Shown here piece after piece: positions 20,415 through 29,793 of a DNA stretch of 64,000 nt; position 1 is the first letter of the stretch, and each line of letters opens with the position of its first letter. Position numbers and translations under genes: made by a program. The notes below the pieces were generated by a model that saw only the letters and a program-made list of their open reading frames with translations, was not told the DNA's origin and did no database searches. This stretch comes from Stenotrophomonas mori (GTDB taxonomy: Bacteria; Pseudomonadota; Gammaproteobacteria; Xanthomonadales; Xanthomonadaceae), in contig NZ_JAIKTS010000001.1 of the NCBI RefSeq assembly GCF_023556335.1, forward strand, positions 62,001-126,000, written 5' to 3'.

Positions 20415-21353
20415 ATGAGTCCGTCCGGGACGCGGCAGGCAGGCGCGGGCGCGCACGGGGCGGACCCGGACGCGGGCATCGTTCCCACGCTGGACGAGCT
20501 GATCGCCCTGCGGCGCAGCGCGGCGCGCACCGCCGATCCGCGGCGCGGCCGGATGGGGACGGTCGCGCGCGCGGCGGCATCGGCGCGCGGCCGCGGCATG
20601 GAGTACGCCGAATCGCGTGCCTACGTGCCCGGTGACGACGCCCGGCACATCGACTGGAAACTGAGCGCGCGCACCCGTACCCCCCATACCAAGACCTTCC
20701 ACGCCGAACGCGAACGCTTGACCCTGCTGGTGGCGGACCGCGCGCCGGCGCTGTACTTCGGGACCCGCATCCGGTTCAAGTCGGTGCAGGCCGCCCGTGC
20801 CGGGGCGGTGGCGGTGTGGGCGGCGCTGCGCGCGGGCGACCGCGTGGCGGCGCTGTGCGGCGCCCGCGACGCCGCCGTGGTGGCGCCGGCGGGCGGCATC
20901 CGCGGCGCGCTGCGGACGCTGGATGCACTGGTGCGCTGGTACCGTGCGCCGCCTCCGCAGGACGATGGCCTGCCGCAGGCACTGGAGCGGGCCGCACGGT
21001 TGCTGCATCCGGGCGCCCAGGTGCTGGTGCTGGCCGATCCGGCAAGTGCCCTGGCGGTCGCGCCGGCACGCTGGTCGGCGTTGGCGCGGCATGCCGATGT
21101 CCGGGTGCTGCTGCTGGTCGATCCGCTGGAAATGCAGCCGCCCGCGTGCCGGCTGCCGCTGCAGACGGCGCAGGGGCGGCTGCAGCTGGACCTCGCCGCG
21201 GGCGCGGCGCGCGCGGCCTGGGAGCAGGCATTCGCAGCGCCGGTCCAGGCACTGTGTGCGGCCTTGCCCGCTCATCGGGTCCAGGTCCAGGTATTGGCCA
21301 GCGACGCCGCCAGCGACGCCTGGCTGCGGCCGCAGTCCGGTGGGCGGCGATGA
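20415..21353 (+). CDS. DUF58 domain protein of the MoxR operon
   Basis: A 312-residue protein with the DUF58 signature (AESRAYVPGDDARHIDWKLS, compare the family RxYxPGDDxRxIDW) and a degenerate VWA-like fold. No membrane segment is predicted, as usual for the short form. It follows the MoxR gene by seven bases and overlaps the next gene by four. Proteins of this family are thought to be partners of MoxR ATPases; the biochemical role is not established. Confidence 0.9.
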   Translation: MSPSGTRQAGAGAHGADPDAGIVPTLDELIALRRSAARTADPRRGRMGTVARAAASARGRGMEYAESRAYVPGDDARHIDWKLSARTRTPHTKTFHAERERLTLLVADRAPALYFGTRIRFKSVQAARAGAVAVWAALRAGDRVAALCGARDAAVVAPAGGIRGALRTLDALVRWYRAPPPQDDGLPQALERAARLLHPGAQVLVLADPASALAVAPARWSALARHADVRVLLLVDPLEMQPPACRLPLQTAQGRLQLDLAAGAARAAWEQAFAAPVQALCAALPAHRVQVQVLASDAASDAWLRPQSGGRR

Positions 21354-21805
21354 GCACCCTGGCACTGCGCGACGTGCACCTGCCCGCGGCGCCGGCCTGG
21401 TGGCCGCCCGCGCCGGGCTGGTGGCTGGTGGCGGCGGTCCTGCTGGTCGCGGCCGGGCTGGTCGCGGTGCTGCGGGTGCGGCGGCTGCGTCGCCGCCGGC
21501 GCTGGGCCGCGCTGTTCGACCGCGGCGTGGCCGCGGCATCCGGTCCGGCCGCACGCCTGGAAGCGGCATCGCAGCTGCTGCGCCGCGCTGCGCGGCACCG
21601 TCGGCCGCAGGCGGCGCTGTTGCGGGGCGAGGACTGGCTGGCCTTCCTCGATGGCGGCAAGGGAACAGGGTTCAGTGCCGCCGACGGGCGGCTGCTGCTG
21701 GACGGCGGCTTCCGCCGCGACCGGGATGTCGATGCCGCTGCGGCCGAGCGTGCCTGCCGGTTGGCGCGGCGTCGGTTCGTCGGGCTCATGGAGCGGCCGC
21801 GATGA
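21350..21805 (+). CDS. DUF4381 domain membrane protein
   Basis: A 151-residue protein with one transmembrane helix (WWLVAAVLLVAAGLVAVL) preceded by a Pro/Trp-rich segment (PAAPAWWPPAPGW) and followed by a strongly basic stretch (RRLRRRRRW). The cytoplasmic C-terminal half contains RGEDWLAFLDGG, typical of DUF4381. It starts in an ATGA overlap with the DUF58 gene and ends in another with the first VWA gene, so it is an integral member of the Bat-type operon. Function unknown; probably a scaffold for the VWA proteins. Confidence 0.85.
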   Translation: MSTLALRDVHLPAAPAWWPPAPGWWLVAAVLLVAAGLVAVLRVRRLRRRRRWAALFDRGVAAASGPAARLEAASQLLRRAARHRRPQAALLRGEDWLAFLDGGKGTGFSAADGRLLLDGGFRRDRDVDAAAAERACRLARRRFVGLMERPR

Positions 21806-22800
21806 GCGGCGGATGGTCGGCATGGCTGGAAGCGCTGCCCGCGTTTGCCTGGCCCTGGGCGTGGCTGGCGCTGCCGTTGCCGCTGCTGATGCGGCTGTGG
21901 CCGCAGCGCGCGGCCGGTGGCCCGGCACTGCGGGTGCCGTGGCCCGCGGAGCGCGTGCAGCCTGCGCGCGCGGGGCGGTTGCGGGTGTCGCCGCGCCTGT
22001 TGCTGCCGTGGCTGGCGTGGGCCTGCCTGTGCGCGTCCGCGGCGCGTCCGCAGCACCTGGGCGATGCGCTGCCGCCGCTGCGTGATGCACGGCAGATGAT
22101 GCTGGCGGTGGACCTGTCCGGCAGCATGAGCGAGGCGGACATGCGGCTCGGCGGGCGGGTCGTGGACCGTCTCACCGCCGCCAAGGCGGTGCTCGCCGAT
22201 TTCCTCGACCGCCGTGACGGCGACCGCATCGGCCTGGTGGTGTTCGGCCAGCAGGCCTACGCGTTGACGCCGCTGACCCACGACCACGAGAGCGTGCGCG
22301 CGCAGTTGCGCGACAGTGTGGTCGGCCTGGCCGGGCGCGAGACCGCACTGGGCGACGCCATCGCCCTGGCGGTGAAGCGGTTGCGGGCGCAGCCGGAAGG
22401 GCAGCGTGTGCTGGTCCTGTTGACCGACGGTGTGAGCAATGCCGGCGCGCTCGAGCCGCTGAAGGCCGCCGAGCTGGCGGTGGCCGACGGCGTGCGGGTG
22501 CACGCCATCGCCTTCGGCGGCGAGGGCGGGTTCTCGCTGTTCGGCCTGCAGGTCGGCGGGGGCGGCGAACAGATCGACGAAGCGACCCTGGCGCGCATCG
22601 CCGGGCGGACCGGTGGCCGCTTCTTCCGCGCCCGCGACACCGACGAGCTCGCCGGCATCTACGGAGAGCTGGACCGTCTCGAGCCGGTGCACGGTGCCGG
22701 CCCGGTGGTGCGCCCGCGCCTGGAGCGCTATGCCTGGCCCCTGGCCGCGGCATTGCTGCTGGCCCTGCTGGCGATGGCCTGGCCGGGAGGGCGTCGATGA
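21802..22800 (+). CDS. BatA-like VWA domain membrane protein
   Basis: A 332-residue protein with transmembrane segments at the N-terminus (two) and C-terminus (LAAALLLALLAMAW) flanking a von Willebrand A domain. The metal-ion-dependent adhesion site is intact: DLSGS at residues 104-108, a conserved Thr in GRETALGDAIALA and the Asp in LLTDGVSNAG. Proteins of this type (BatA) work with MoxR and BatB/BatD in envelope stress tolerance. It shares 4-nt overlaps with both neighbours. Confidence 0.92.
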   Translation: MSGGWSAWLEALPAFAWPWAWLALPLPLLMRLWPQRAAGGPALRVPWPAERVQPARAGRLRVSPRLLLPWLAWACLCASAARPQHLGDALPPLRDARQMMLAVDLSGSMSEADMRLGGRVVDRLTAAKAVLADFLDRRDGDRIGLVVFGQQAYALTPLTHDHESVRAQLRDSVVGLAGRETALGDAIALAVKRLRAQPEGQRVLVLLTDGVSNAGALEPLKAAELAVADGVRVHAIAFGGEGGFSLFGLQVGGGGEQIDEATLARIAGRTGGRFFRARDTDELAGIYGELDRLEPVHGAGPVVRPRLERYAWPLAAALLLALLAMAWPGGRR

Positions 22801-24548
22801 CCGCATTCTGGGACAGCCTCCACTTCATGCGTCCGTACTGGCTGTGGGCACTGTTGGTGTTGCCGGCGGCAGCGCTCGGCGCGCGCGCGCGCCAGCGCCG
22901 CGACTGGCGTCGGGCGATCGACCCGCACCTGCTTGCGGTACTGCAGGTGGGCGCGGGCCGGGCCGGCATCTGGCCGGCGCTGGCGGCGGTGGTCGGCCTG
23001 CTGCTGGCGGTACTGGCCCTGGCCGGGCCGAGCTGGCGCCAGCTCGAACAACCGCTGGCCGTGAGCCGGGCGCCGCTGGTGCTGGTGCTGGACCTGTCCA
23101 GCGCCAGCCTGGCGCCGGACCTGGCGCCGAGCCGGCTGCTGCAGGCGCGCGCCAAGCTGGCGGCGCTGCTGCACCTGCGGCAGGGAGGGGAGGTCGGTCT
23201 GGTGGCCTATGCCGGCGAGCCGTTCACGGTGGCGCCGCTCACCGACGATGCCGCCAACGTCGCGCTGTTCCTCGACGCCCTGGAGCCGGAGATCATGCCG
23301 CTCGACGGGCAGCGCACCGACAAGGCACTGCAGTGGGCCGGTGCGCTGCTGCGCCAGTCCGGTGCCGGAAACGGCGACGTGCTGCTGCTCGGCGACCATG
23401 CCGATCCCGCCGCCATCGAGCAGGCCGCACGGTTGCGCGAGGCCGGCCACCGGGTGTCGGCGCTGGGGCTGGGAACCGCCCAGGGCGCGGCCTACCGCGA
23501 CCGCGACGGCGGCGTCGCCGAGGCGCGGCTGGACGCGGCGTCACTGCAGGCGCTGGCGGCCGCCGGCGGCGGTGGCTACGCGCGGCTGTCGGCGGGCGAC
23601 GAGGACGACCTGCGCTCGCTGGGCGTGCTGCGGCCGGCGGCCGCTCGCCAGCAGGCGCCCGGCGGTCATGCCCGGGGCTGGCAGGACGAAGGCTATTGGC
23701 TGCTGCCGCCGTTGATGCTGCTTGCGCTGCTGGCCTTCCGCCCACGCCGCTTCGTGCCGTTGCTGGCACTGCTGGGGCTGTGCCTGCCGCTGGCCTGGCC
23801 GCTGCCGGTACAGGCGGCCGAGGCCGGGGGATGGTGGTGGCGGCCCGAGCAGCGCGATCACCAGCGCCTGACCGCGGGCGTGGCGGCCTACCGGCAGGGC
23901 GACTATGCAGGCGCACAGCGCCGCTTCGAAGGCATCGACACCGCGCAGGGCTGGTACAACCTGGGCAATGCCCTGGCCCGCCAGGGACATTACGACGCGG
24001 CGATCGATGCCTACGACCAGGCATTGGGACGGCAGCCGGGCATGGCCGATGCCACGGCCAACCGTGCCGCGGTCGAGGCGGCGCGCCAGCGCCGGCCACC
24101 GCCGCAGGACGGGGACGGGCAGAGCGGCGCCGGCCGGCAGGATCCGGGGGCGGCGGCTGGACAGCCCCGGGATCCGGGACAGGCCACGGCGCCGCCGCGC
24201 CAGGCACAGGGCGGGCGGCCGCCGCCGCGCGGGCAGGAGCCGGCACCCACGCCGCGCGACGGGCAGGCGGCAGCGGAGGCCCGCCAGGAGGTCCCCGCGG
24301 CAGCGGATGCGCCGGCGCAGCAGCAGGCCGACCTCGCCCAGCGCGCGCGCATGGCCGAGGCGATGCGGCGGCAGCCCGGCGAGGCCACGGGCGGCGCCGC
24401 TGACGCGCCGTCGCCGCCGGAGGCCGGGCAGCGCGAGCGGCAGCAGGCGCTGGATGGCTGGATGCAGCGGGTGCCGGATGCTCCGGGCGATCTGTTGAAG
24501 GCGAAGTTCCAGCTCGAATACCAACGGCGCAGGCGGGAGCAACCATGA
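22797..24548 (+). CDS. BatB/BatC-like VWA and TPR membrane protein
   Basis: The 583-residue protein fuses a BatB-type VWA domain to a TPR region. Two N-terminal membrane helices lead into the VWA domain (about residues 90-280). Further hydrophobic helices follow near residues 300-340, then TPR repeats (GWYNLGNALARQGHYDAAID), and a long low-complexity Gln/Pro/Gly/Ala tail ending in a short conserved QQALDGWMQRVPDAPGDLL motif. The metal site is degenerate: residues 99-103 read DLSSA where DxSxS is expected, so metal-dependent ligand binding may be lost. It overlaps batA and batD by four bases each. Confidence 0.88.
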   Translation: MTAFWDSLHFMRPYWLWALLVLPAAALGARARQRRDWRRAIDPHLLAVLQVGAGRAGIWPALAAVVGLLLAVLALAGPSWRQLEQPLAVSRAPLVLVLDLSSASLAPDLAPSRLLQARAKLAALLHLRQGGEVGLVAYAGEPFTVAPLTDDAANVALFLDALEPEIMPLDGQRTDKALQWAGALLRQSGAGNGDVLLLGDHADPAAIEQAARLREAGHRVSALGLGTAQGAAYRDRDGGVAEARLDAASLQALAAAGGGGYARLSAGDEDDLRSLGVLRPAAARQQAPGGHARGWQDEGYWLLPPLMLLALLAFRPRRFVPLLALLGLCLPLAWPLPVQAAEAGGWWWRPEQRDHQRLTAGVAAYRQGDYAGAQRRFEGIDTAQGWYNLGNALARQGHYDAAIDAYDQALGRQPGMADATANRAAVEAARQRRPPPQDGDGQSGAGRQDPGAAAGQPRDPGQATAPPRQAQGGRPPPRGQEPAPTPRDGQAAAEARQEVPAAADAPAQQQADLAQRARMAEAMRRQPGEATGGAADAPSPPEAGQRERQQALDGWMQRVPDAPGDLLKAKFQLEYQRRRREQP

Positions 24549-26134
24549 GCGGGCGATGCCGGGTGCTGACAGGGGTGCTGTTCGTCTGGATGGTCGCGGC
24601 GGCGCCGGTGTCGGCGCGCGCCTGGCTGGAGGGTGCGCCAGGCGGTGCGGACGGCCGGCTGTCCGCGGTGTCGGCGCAGGTGGCGCCGCAGGCCGATTCC
24701 GTGCGGATGGCCGGCGGCCGGGGACGGTCGGGGCAGGTCGCAGGGAACGGCGTCTCCGGTGCCGCCCTGTTCGCTGCGCTCCTCGCGCCACGCCTGCAGG
24801 CGGGGACACGGGGGGTACCGGTGCCGGCGGCGGTCCGCCGCGGCGAGGCCCCGGTGTTCGTGGAAACCGAGGTGGACGACCTGCAGCCGTATGTACAGCA
24901 GCGCGTGGCGGTCACGGTGCGGCTGTACTTCGCGCTCCAGCTGGTCTCCGGCGAGCTGACGCTGGCGCCGCCGGCGTCGGCCTCGCTGCAGCGGGTGGGC
25001 GAGGAGCGCCGTTCGGTGCGCGACATCGGCGGCCGCAGCTACCACGTGCTGGAGCGGCGCTTCGTGCTGATCCCCGAGCGCAGCGGTCCGTTGCGCCTGG
25101 AGGGGGCCGGTTTCAACGGCCGCGGCGTCGGCGGCTTCTTCGACGGCATGTTCGGCACCGGCGGGCGCGCCCTGGAGGCGCATGCGCCGGCCCAGGTGCT
25201 GCAGGTGCGGGCGATGCCCGCTGCCGCGCCGCAGCCGTGGCTGCCATTGACCGACCTGCGGCTGCGCTATACCGGCACGGTCCGGCACGCGCGCGTGGGC
25301 GAGGCGGTGACCCTGGAGGTGGAGGCGAGCGCGGCCGGTGCCACCCGGGCGCAGTTCCCGGAGCTGCCGCTGCCCGCGGCGGGGCCGGCAGCGCAGGTGC
25401 TGGCCGAGCCGGCGCGCTACGACGAGACCTTCGGCGTGGACGGACCGCGGCTGACGGTCACGCGCCGCTATGCGCTGGTGCCGCGGCAGGCAGGGGCGCT
25501 GACCCTTCCCGGGCCGCACCTCGCGTGGTGGGACGTGCGCTCGGCGACGGCGCGCACCGCGCGCCTGCCCGACCTCGTCCTGGACGTGGCGGCGGCGCCG
25601 GCAGGCATGCCCGGGACGGCCGCGGCGCCGGTGCCGGCGGCCCGGGCGCCGCTGGCCACCGACGACCGGCCACCGGCTGCGGTGGCGGCCAGGGCGGCGT
25701 CGCGGTCATGGCCGATGCTGGCGGCCGGTTTCGCGATGCTGTGGCTGGCGACCCTGCTGTGGGCGCTGCTGCGCCGGCACCCGTCGCCGGACGCGCGGAC
25801 CGCGCCGCGGACACGTGTGCCGGCCGCGCCTGGCGCCACCCACACCCTCGCCGACCTGCGGCGTGCGCTGGACCTGGGCGACCTGGACGATATCGAGCAG
25901 GCCCTGCGCGGCATGGCGCGGCCACCCGCCAGGGACCTGGACGCGCTGGCCGCGGGACTCGGCGACACGCGCCAGCAGGCCGCGCTCGAGGCCCTGCGGC
26001 GTGCCCGCTGGGCCGGTGGCGCCGCGCCGCAGGCACGCGCCGCGCTGCGGTCGGCGTTCGGCGCGGGCCCCGCCTGGCGGGTCGAATCGAAGGCCGCCGC
26101 CGCGCCGCTGCCGCCCCTCTATCCGCCCCGCTGA
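24545..26134 (+). CDS. BatD family protein
   Basis: BatD is a periplasm-facing protein anchored by a C-terminal helix (MLAAGFAMLWLATLLWALL). The 529-residue protein has a signal peptide (ending near VSARA), then DDLQPYVQQRVAVTVRLYF and RSYHVLERRFVLIPERSGPL, which are strong BatD matches, and a second beta-rich module with LTVTRRYALVPRQAGALTLP. The first beta-domain after the signal peptide is short and Gly/Arg-rich and does not show the usual ALGDTVTL-type start, so that domain looks reduced. It is the last gene of the operon. Confidence 0.85.
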   Translation: MSGRCRVLTGVLFVWMVAAAPVSARAWLEGAPGGADGRLSAVSAQVAPQADSVRMAGGRGRSGQVAGNGVSGAALFAALLAPRLQAGTRGVPVPAAVRRGEAPVFVETEVDDLQPYVQQRVAVTVRLYFALQLVSGELTLAPPASASLQRVGEERRSVRDIGGRSYHVLERRFVLIPERSGPLRLEGAGFNGRGVGGFFDGMFGTGGRALEAHAPAQVLQVRAMPAAAPQPWLPLTDLRLRYTGTVRHARVGEAVTLEVEASAAGATRAQFPELPLPAAGPAAQVLAEPARYDETFGVDGPRLTVTRRYALVPRQAGALTLPGPHLAWWDVRSATARTARLPDLVLDVAAAPAGMPGTAAAPVPAARAPLATDDRPPAAVAARAASRSWPMLAAGFAMLWLATLLWALLRRHPSPDARTAPRTRVPAAPGATHTLADLRRALDLGDLDDIEQALRGMARPPARDLDALAAGLGDTRQQAALEALRRARWAGGAAPQARAALRSAFGAGPAWRVESKAAAAPLPPLYPPR

Positions 26135-26255
26135 CCCGTGCATTTGGGCACGGGTGGCCGGCGTCCAGCTTTTGTTAAGCTGCGCGATTCTCCTTCCCCC
26201 GAACGAGTGCCGACGCATGCCCCAGGCTCAAGTCCCAGCAGTACGGAAATCTCCC

Positions 26256-27545
26256 ATGCCCTTGCAAATCAAAGTGTTGATCGGTTTCGTGCTGGGCACG
26301 GCTCTGGGCCTGATCGCACACGCCGTCGCAGGCGATGCTGCATGGGTGCAGGCGGTGATCGGTTACGTCACCCAGCCCTTTGGCCAGATCTTCCTCAACC
26401 TTCTGTTCATGCTGGTGGTGCCGCTGATCTTTTCGGCGCTGGTGCTGGGGGTGGCCGAGCTCGGCGATGTGGCTTCGCTGGGCAAATTGGGCTGGAAGAC
26501 GCTGAACTATACGGCGGTGGTCACGGCATTGGCCGTGCTGATCGGCCTGGTCTGCGTGAACCTGCTGCAGCCGGGCGCGCACATGGATCCAGACATGGTC
26601 GAGCGGGCCATCGGCAGCGCCAAGACCGGCGAGATCGTCAGCAAGGGCAATGAGCTGCGATTGATGGACCTTCTGGTGAACATCGTGCCGTCCAACATCG
26701 TCAACGCGATGGGTGACGATGGCAAGAAGCTGGGCATCGTGTTCTTCGCGCTGATGGTCGGCATCGGCCTGGTGATGAAGCCGAGCCAGGGTACCAACGC
26801 ATTCAAGGGCGCGGTACAGGGCCTGTTCGAGGTGTGCATGCACCTGATCGGCATGTTCATCAAGCTGGCACCGTACGCGGTGTGCGCCTTCATGTTCAAC
26901 CTGACCGCGCAGCTGGGCTGGGACGTCATCCAGAGCCTGCTGTGGTTTGTGGTCACCGTGCTGCTGGCGCTGGCCATCCACGGCTTCATCGTGTTGCCGC
27001 TGTGGGTTCGGCTGATGGGCGACATGCCGGTGCGCACGTTCTTCCGCGGTACCCAGGAAGCCACACTGACGGCCTTCGCCACCGCCTCCTCCAGCGCGAC
27101 CCTGCCGGTGACCCTGCGGGTGGCCGAGGAGAACCTGAAACTGCCGCGCAAGGTCTCGCGTTTCGTGCTGACGGTCGGCGCCTCGGCCAACCACCATGGT
27201 TCGGCATTGTTTGAGGGCATCACGGTGTTGTTCCTGGCCCAGGTCTACGGTCTTGAACTGGGTCTGGCGCAGCAGCTGATGGTGCTGCTGCTGTGCATCC
27301 TCGGCGGTATCGGCACCGCGAGCATTCCTTCCGGTTCGCTGCCGGTGATCGCGATGATCTGCGGCATCATCGGCATCCGCCCGGAAGGCATCGGCATCAT
27401 CCTCGGCGTCAATACCTTCCTGGACATGTGCCGTACCTCACTCAACGTCTCTGGAGACCTGGCCATGGCCGTGGTGGTCTCCCGGCGCAGTGGCGTGACC
27501 GACGAAGACGTGCCGGACATGCAGGCAACGGGTGGAAAAGAATAG
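26256..27545 (+). CDS. Dicarboxylate/amino acid:cation symporter (DAACS family)
   Basis: This inner-membrane carrier takes up dicarboxylates (succinate, fumarate, malate) or acidic amino acids with H+ or Na+. The 429-residue protein has about eight helices and the family motifs [11 protein letters not shown] (HP1), [19 protein letters not shown] (TM7) and [19 protein letters not shown] (HP2), plus the TM8 segment [17 protein letters not shown]. The TM7 segment has ANHHGSA where many members have ANMDGTA. I chose ATG 26256, with GGAA seven bases upstream, giving the family start [11 protein letters not shown]; an in-frame ATG at 26217 adds 13 residues. Confidence 0.9.
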   Translation: MPLQIKVLIGFVLGTALGLIAHAVAGDAAWVQAVIGYVTQPFGQIFLNLLFMLVVPLIFSALVLGVAELGDVASLGKLGWKTLNYTAVVTALAVLIGLVCVNLLQPGAHMDPDMVERAIGSAKTGEIVSKGNELRLMDLLVNIVPSNIVNAMGDDGKKLGIVFFALMVGIGLVMKPSQGTNAFKGAVQGLFEVCMHLIGMFIKLAPYAVCAFMFNLTAQLGWDVIQSLLWFVVTVLLALAIHGFIVLPLWVRLMGDMPVRTFFRGTQEATLTAFATASSSATLPVTLRVAEENLKLPRKVSRFVLTVGASANHHGSALFEGITVLFLAQVYGLELGLAQQLMVLLLCILGGIGTASIPSGSLPVIAMICGIIGIRPEGIGIILGVNTFLDMCRTSLNVSGDLAMAVVVSRRSGVTDEDVPDMQATGGKE

Positions 27546-27567
27546 TCCACCGGTGCTTGTCCGATAC

Positions 27568-27592
27568 GGCGGCCGCCCCAAGGGCGGCCGCC
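27568..27592 (+). terminator. Hairpin after the symporter gene
   Basis: GGCGGCCGCCC-CAA-GGGCGGCCGCC is a perfect 11-bp stem with a 3-base loop, 22 bases after the stop. It is followed by CCCC, not T, so it may be a stability or attenuation hairpin. Confidence 0.5.
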
Positions 27593-27709
27593 CCGTTCCT
27601 GGGGGCATGCGGGCGCGGGCGGCGCCGGCCATGGCCTGACCTGCCGCGCCCTCTGTGGGACAATGGGCCGCCCGCATTTCCGCGGGAGCCTCCCGAATTC
27701 CGACGAACC

Positions 27710-29716
27710 ATGACGCAGCCCTCCCGCCGCCAGTTGGCGAACGCCATCCGTTTCCTCGCCGCCGATGCGGTGCAAGCCGCCAACTCCGGCCACCCCGGCA
27801 TGCCGATGGGCATGGCCGATATCGCCGAAGTGCTCTGGAACGATTACCTCCGGCACAACCCGAACAACCCGGGTTGGTTCAACCGCGACCGCTTCGTGCT
27901 CTCCAACGGCCATGGCTCGATGCTGCAGTACGCGCTGCTGCACCTGAGCGGCTACGACCTGCCGATCGCGCAGCTCAAGGCGTTCCGCCAGCTGGGCAGC
28001 AAGACCGCCGGCCATCCCGAGCGCCATGAGACCCCGGGCGTGGAGACCACCACCGGCCCGCTCGGCCAGGGGCTGGCGAACGCGGTGGGCTTCGCGCTGG
28101 CCGAGAAGCTGCTGGCGCAGCGCTACAACCGTCCGGAATTCGAGGTTGTCGACCACCGCACCTGGGTGTTCCTCGGCGACGGCTGCCTGATGGAAGGCGT
28201 CTCGCACGAAGCCGCCTCGCTGGCCGGCACCTGGGGCCTGGGCAAGCTGGTGTGCTTCTGGGACGACAACAACATCTCCATCGACGGCGAAGTGGACGGC
28301 TGGTTCACCGACGACACCCCGGCGCGCTTCGAAGCCTACGGCTGGAACGTGGTGCGCGGCGTCGACGGCCATGACCCGGAGAGCATCAAGGCCGGCATCG
28401 ACGCGGCGCTGTCGCAGTCCGACAGGCCGACCCTGATCTGCTGCAGGACCACCATCGGGTTCGGCTCGCCGAACAAGGCCGGCCAGGAATCCAGCCACGG
28501 CGCGCCGCTGGGCAAGGACGAGCTGGAGGCCACCCGCAAGGCGCTGGACTGGCCGTATGGCCCGTTCGAGATCCCGGAGGACATCTACGCGGGTTGGCGT
28601 GCCGGCGGCACCGGCACCCTGCGCCAGGCCGAGTGGGAGCAGCTGTTCGACAAGTACGCCGCGCAGTTCCCGGCCGAGGCCGAAGAGCTGACCCGGCGTT
28701 CGCACGGCGAACTGCCGGACGACTTCCTGGCCAAGGCCGACGCCTACATCGCGCAGGTGCAGGCCGAGGCGCCGAACATCGCCTCGCGCAAGGCCTCGCA
28801 GAACGCGATCCAGGCCTTCGCGCCGCTGCTGCCGGAGATCATCGGCGGCTCGGCCGACCTGGCCGGTTCCAACCTGACCCTGTGGAAGGGCGCGCAGACC
28901 GTGGTCGGCGAAGACCCCCAGGCCAACTACGTGCACTACGGCGTGCGCGAGTTCGGCATGAGCGCGATCGCCAACGGCCTGGCCCTGCATGGCGGCTTCC
29001 TGCCGTTCGACGCCACCTTCCTGGTGTTCAGCGACTACGCCCGCAATGCGCTGCGCATGAGCGCGCTGATCCCGGCGCAGGTGATCCACGTCTACACCCA
29101 CGACTCCATCGGCCTGGGCGAGGACGGCCCGACCCACCAGCCGGTCGAGCACCTGTCCTCGCTGCGCTACATCCCCAACAACGATGTCTGGCGTCCGTGC
29201 GACGCGGCCGAGTCCGCGGCCAGCTGGAAGGCGGCCATCGTCCGCAGGGAAGGCCCGAGCTGCCTGGTCTTCAGCCGCCAGAACCTGGCCCCGCAGGCGC
29301 GTACTGCCGAGCAGGTCGCGCAGATCGAGCGTGGCGGCTACGTGCTGGCCGACGCCGCCGGCACCCCGGACGTGATCCTGATCGGCACCGGTTCGGAAGT
29401 CGGCCTGGCCATGGCCGCCAAGGCCGAGCTGGAAACAGCGGGCATCAAGGTGCGCGTGGTGTCGATGCCGTCCACCAACGTGTTCGACCGCCAGGACGCG
29501 GCCTACCGTGAATCGGTGCTGCCCAACGCGGTGCGCGCCCGCGTGGCGGTGGAGGCCGGCGTGACCGGCTTCTGGCGCCAGTACGTGGGCCTGGACGGCG
29601 CGATGGTCGGCCTGGACAGCTTCGGCGCCTCGGCCCCGGCCGACAAGCTGTACGCGCACTTCGGCATCACCACCGACGCCGTGGTCGCCGCGGCCAGGGC
29701 GCAGTTGGCCAAGTGA
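27710..29716 (+). CDS. tkt: Transketolase
   Basis: Transketolase moves two-carbon ketol units between sugar phosphates in the non-oxidative pentose phosphate pathway using thiamine diphosphate. The 668-residue protein has the expected domains: H28 in [22 protein letters not shown], the TPP motif GDGCLMEG continuing to [10 protein letters not shown], and in the Pyr domain [12 protein letters not shown] and [15 protein letters not shown]. The length is normal. It is followed by a strong terminator and then by a tandem repeat array. It may serve with the gap-pgk-pyk-fba genes further on. Confidence 0.97.
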   Translation: MTQPSRRQLANAIRFLAADAVQAANSGHPGMPMGMADIAEVLWNDYLRHNPNNPGWFNRDRFVLSNGHGSMLQYALLHLSGYDLPIAQLKAFRQLGSKTAGHPERHETPGVETTTGPLGQGLANAVGFALAEKLLAQRYNRPEFEVVDHRTWVFLGDGCLMEGVSHEAASLAGTWGLGKLVCFWDDNNISIDGEVDGWFTDDTPARFEAYGWNVVRGVDGHDPESIKAGIDAALSQSDRPTLICCRTTIGFGSPNKAGQESSHGAPLGKDELEATRKALDWPYGPFEIPEDIYAGWRAGGTGTLRQAEWEQLFDKYAAQFPAEAEELTRRSHGELPDDFLAKADAYIAQVQAEAPNIASRKASQNAIQAFAPLLPEIIGGSADLAGSNLTLWKGAQTVVGEDPQANYVHYGVREFGMSAIANGLALHGGFLPFDATFLVFSDYARNALRMSALIPAQVIHVYTHDSIGLGEDGPTHQPVEHLSSLRYIPNNDVWRPCDAAESAASWKAAIVRREGPSCLVFSRQNLAPQARTAEQVAQIERGGYVLADAAGTPDVILIGTGSEVGLAMAAKAELETAGIKVRVVSMPSTNVFDRQDAAYRESVLPNAVRARVAVEAGVTGFWRQYVGLDGAMVGLDSFGASAPADKLYAHFGITTDAVVAAARAQLAK

Positions 29717-29742
29717 TGCGGCGCACCGCGTCGTGATCGGAG

Positions 29743-29767
29743 AAGGCCGGGGATTTCCCGGCCTTTT
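29743..29767 (+). terminator. Rho-independent terminator after tkt
   Basis: AAGGCCGGG-GATTT-CCCGGCCTT is a perfect 9-bp stem followed by TTTTCTTT, 27 bases after the tkt stop. Confidence 0.9.
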
Positions 29768-29793
29768 CTTTGCCGGCAACCGCCTGCCAGCCC

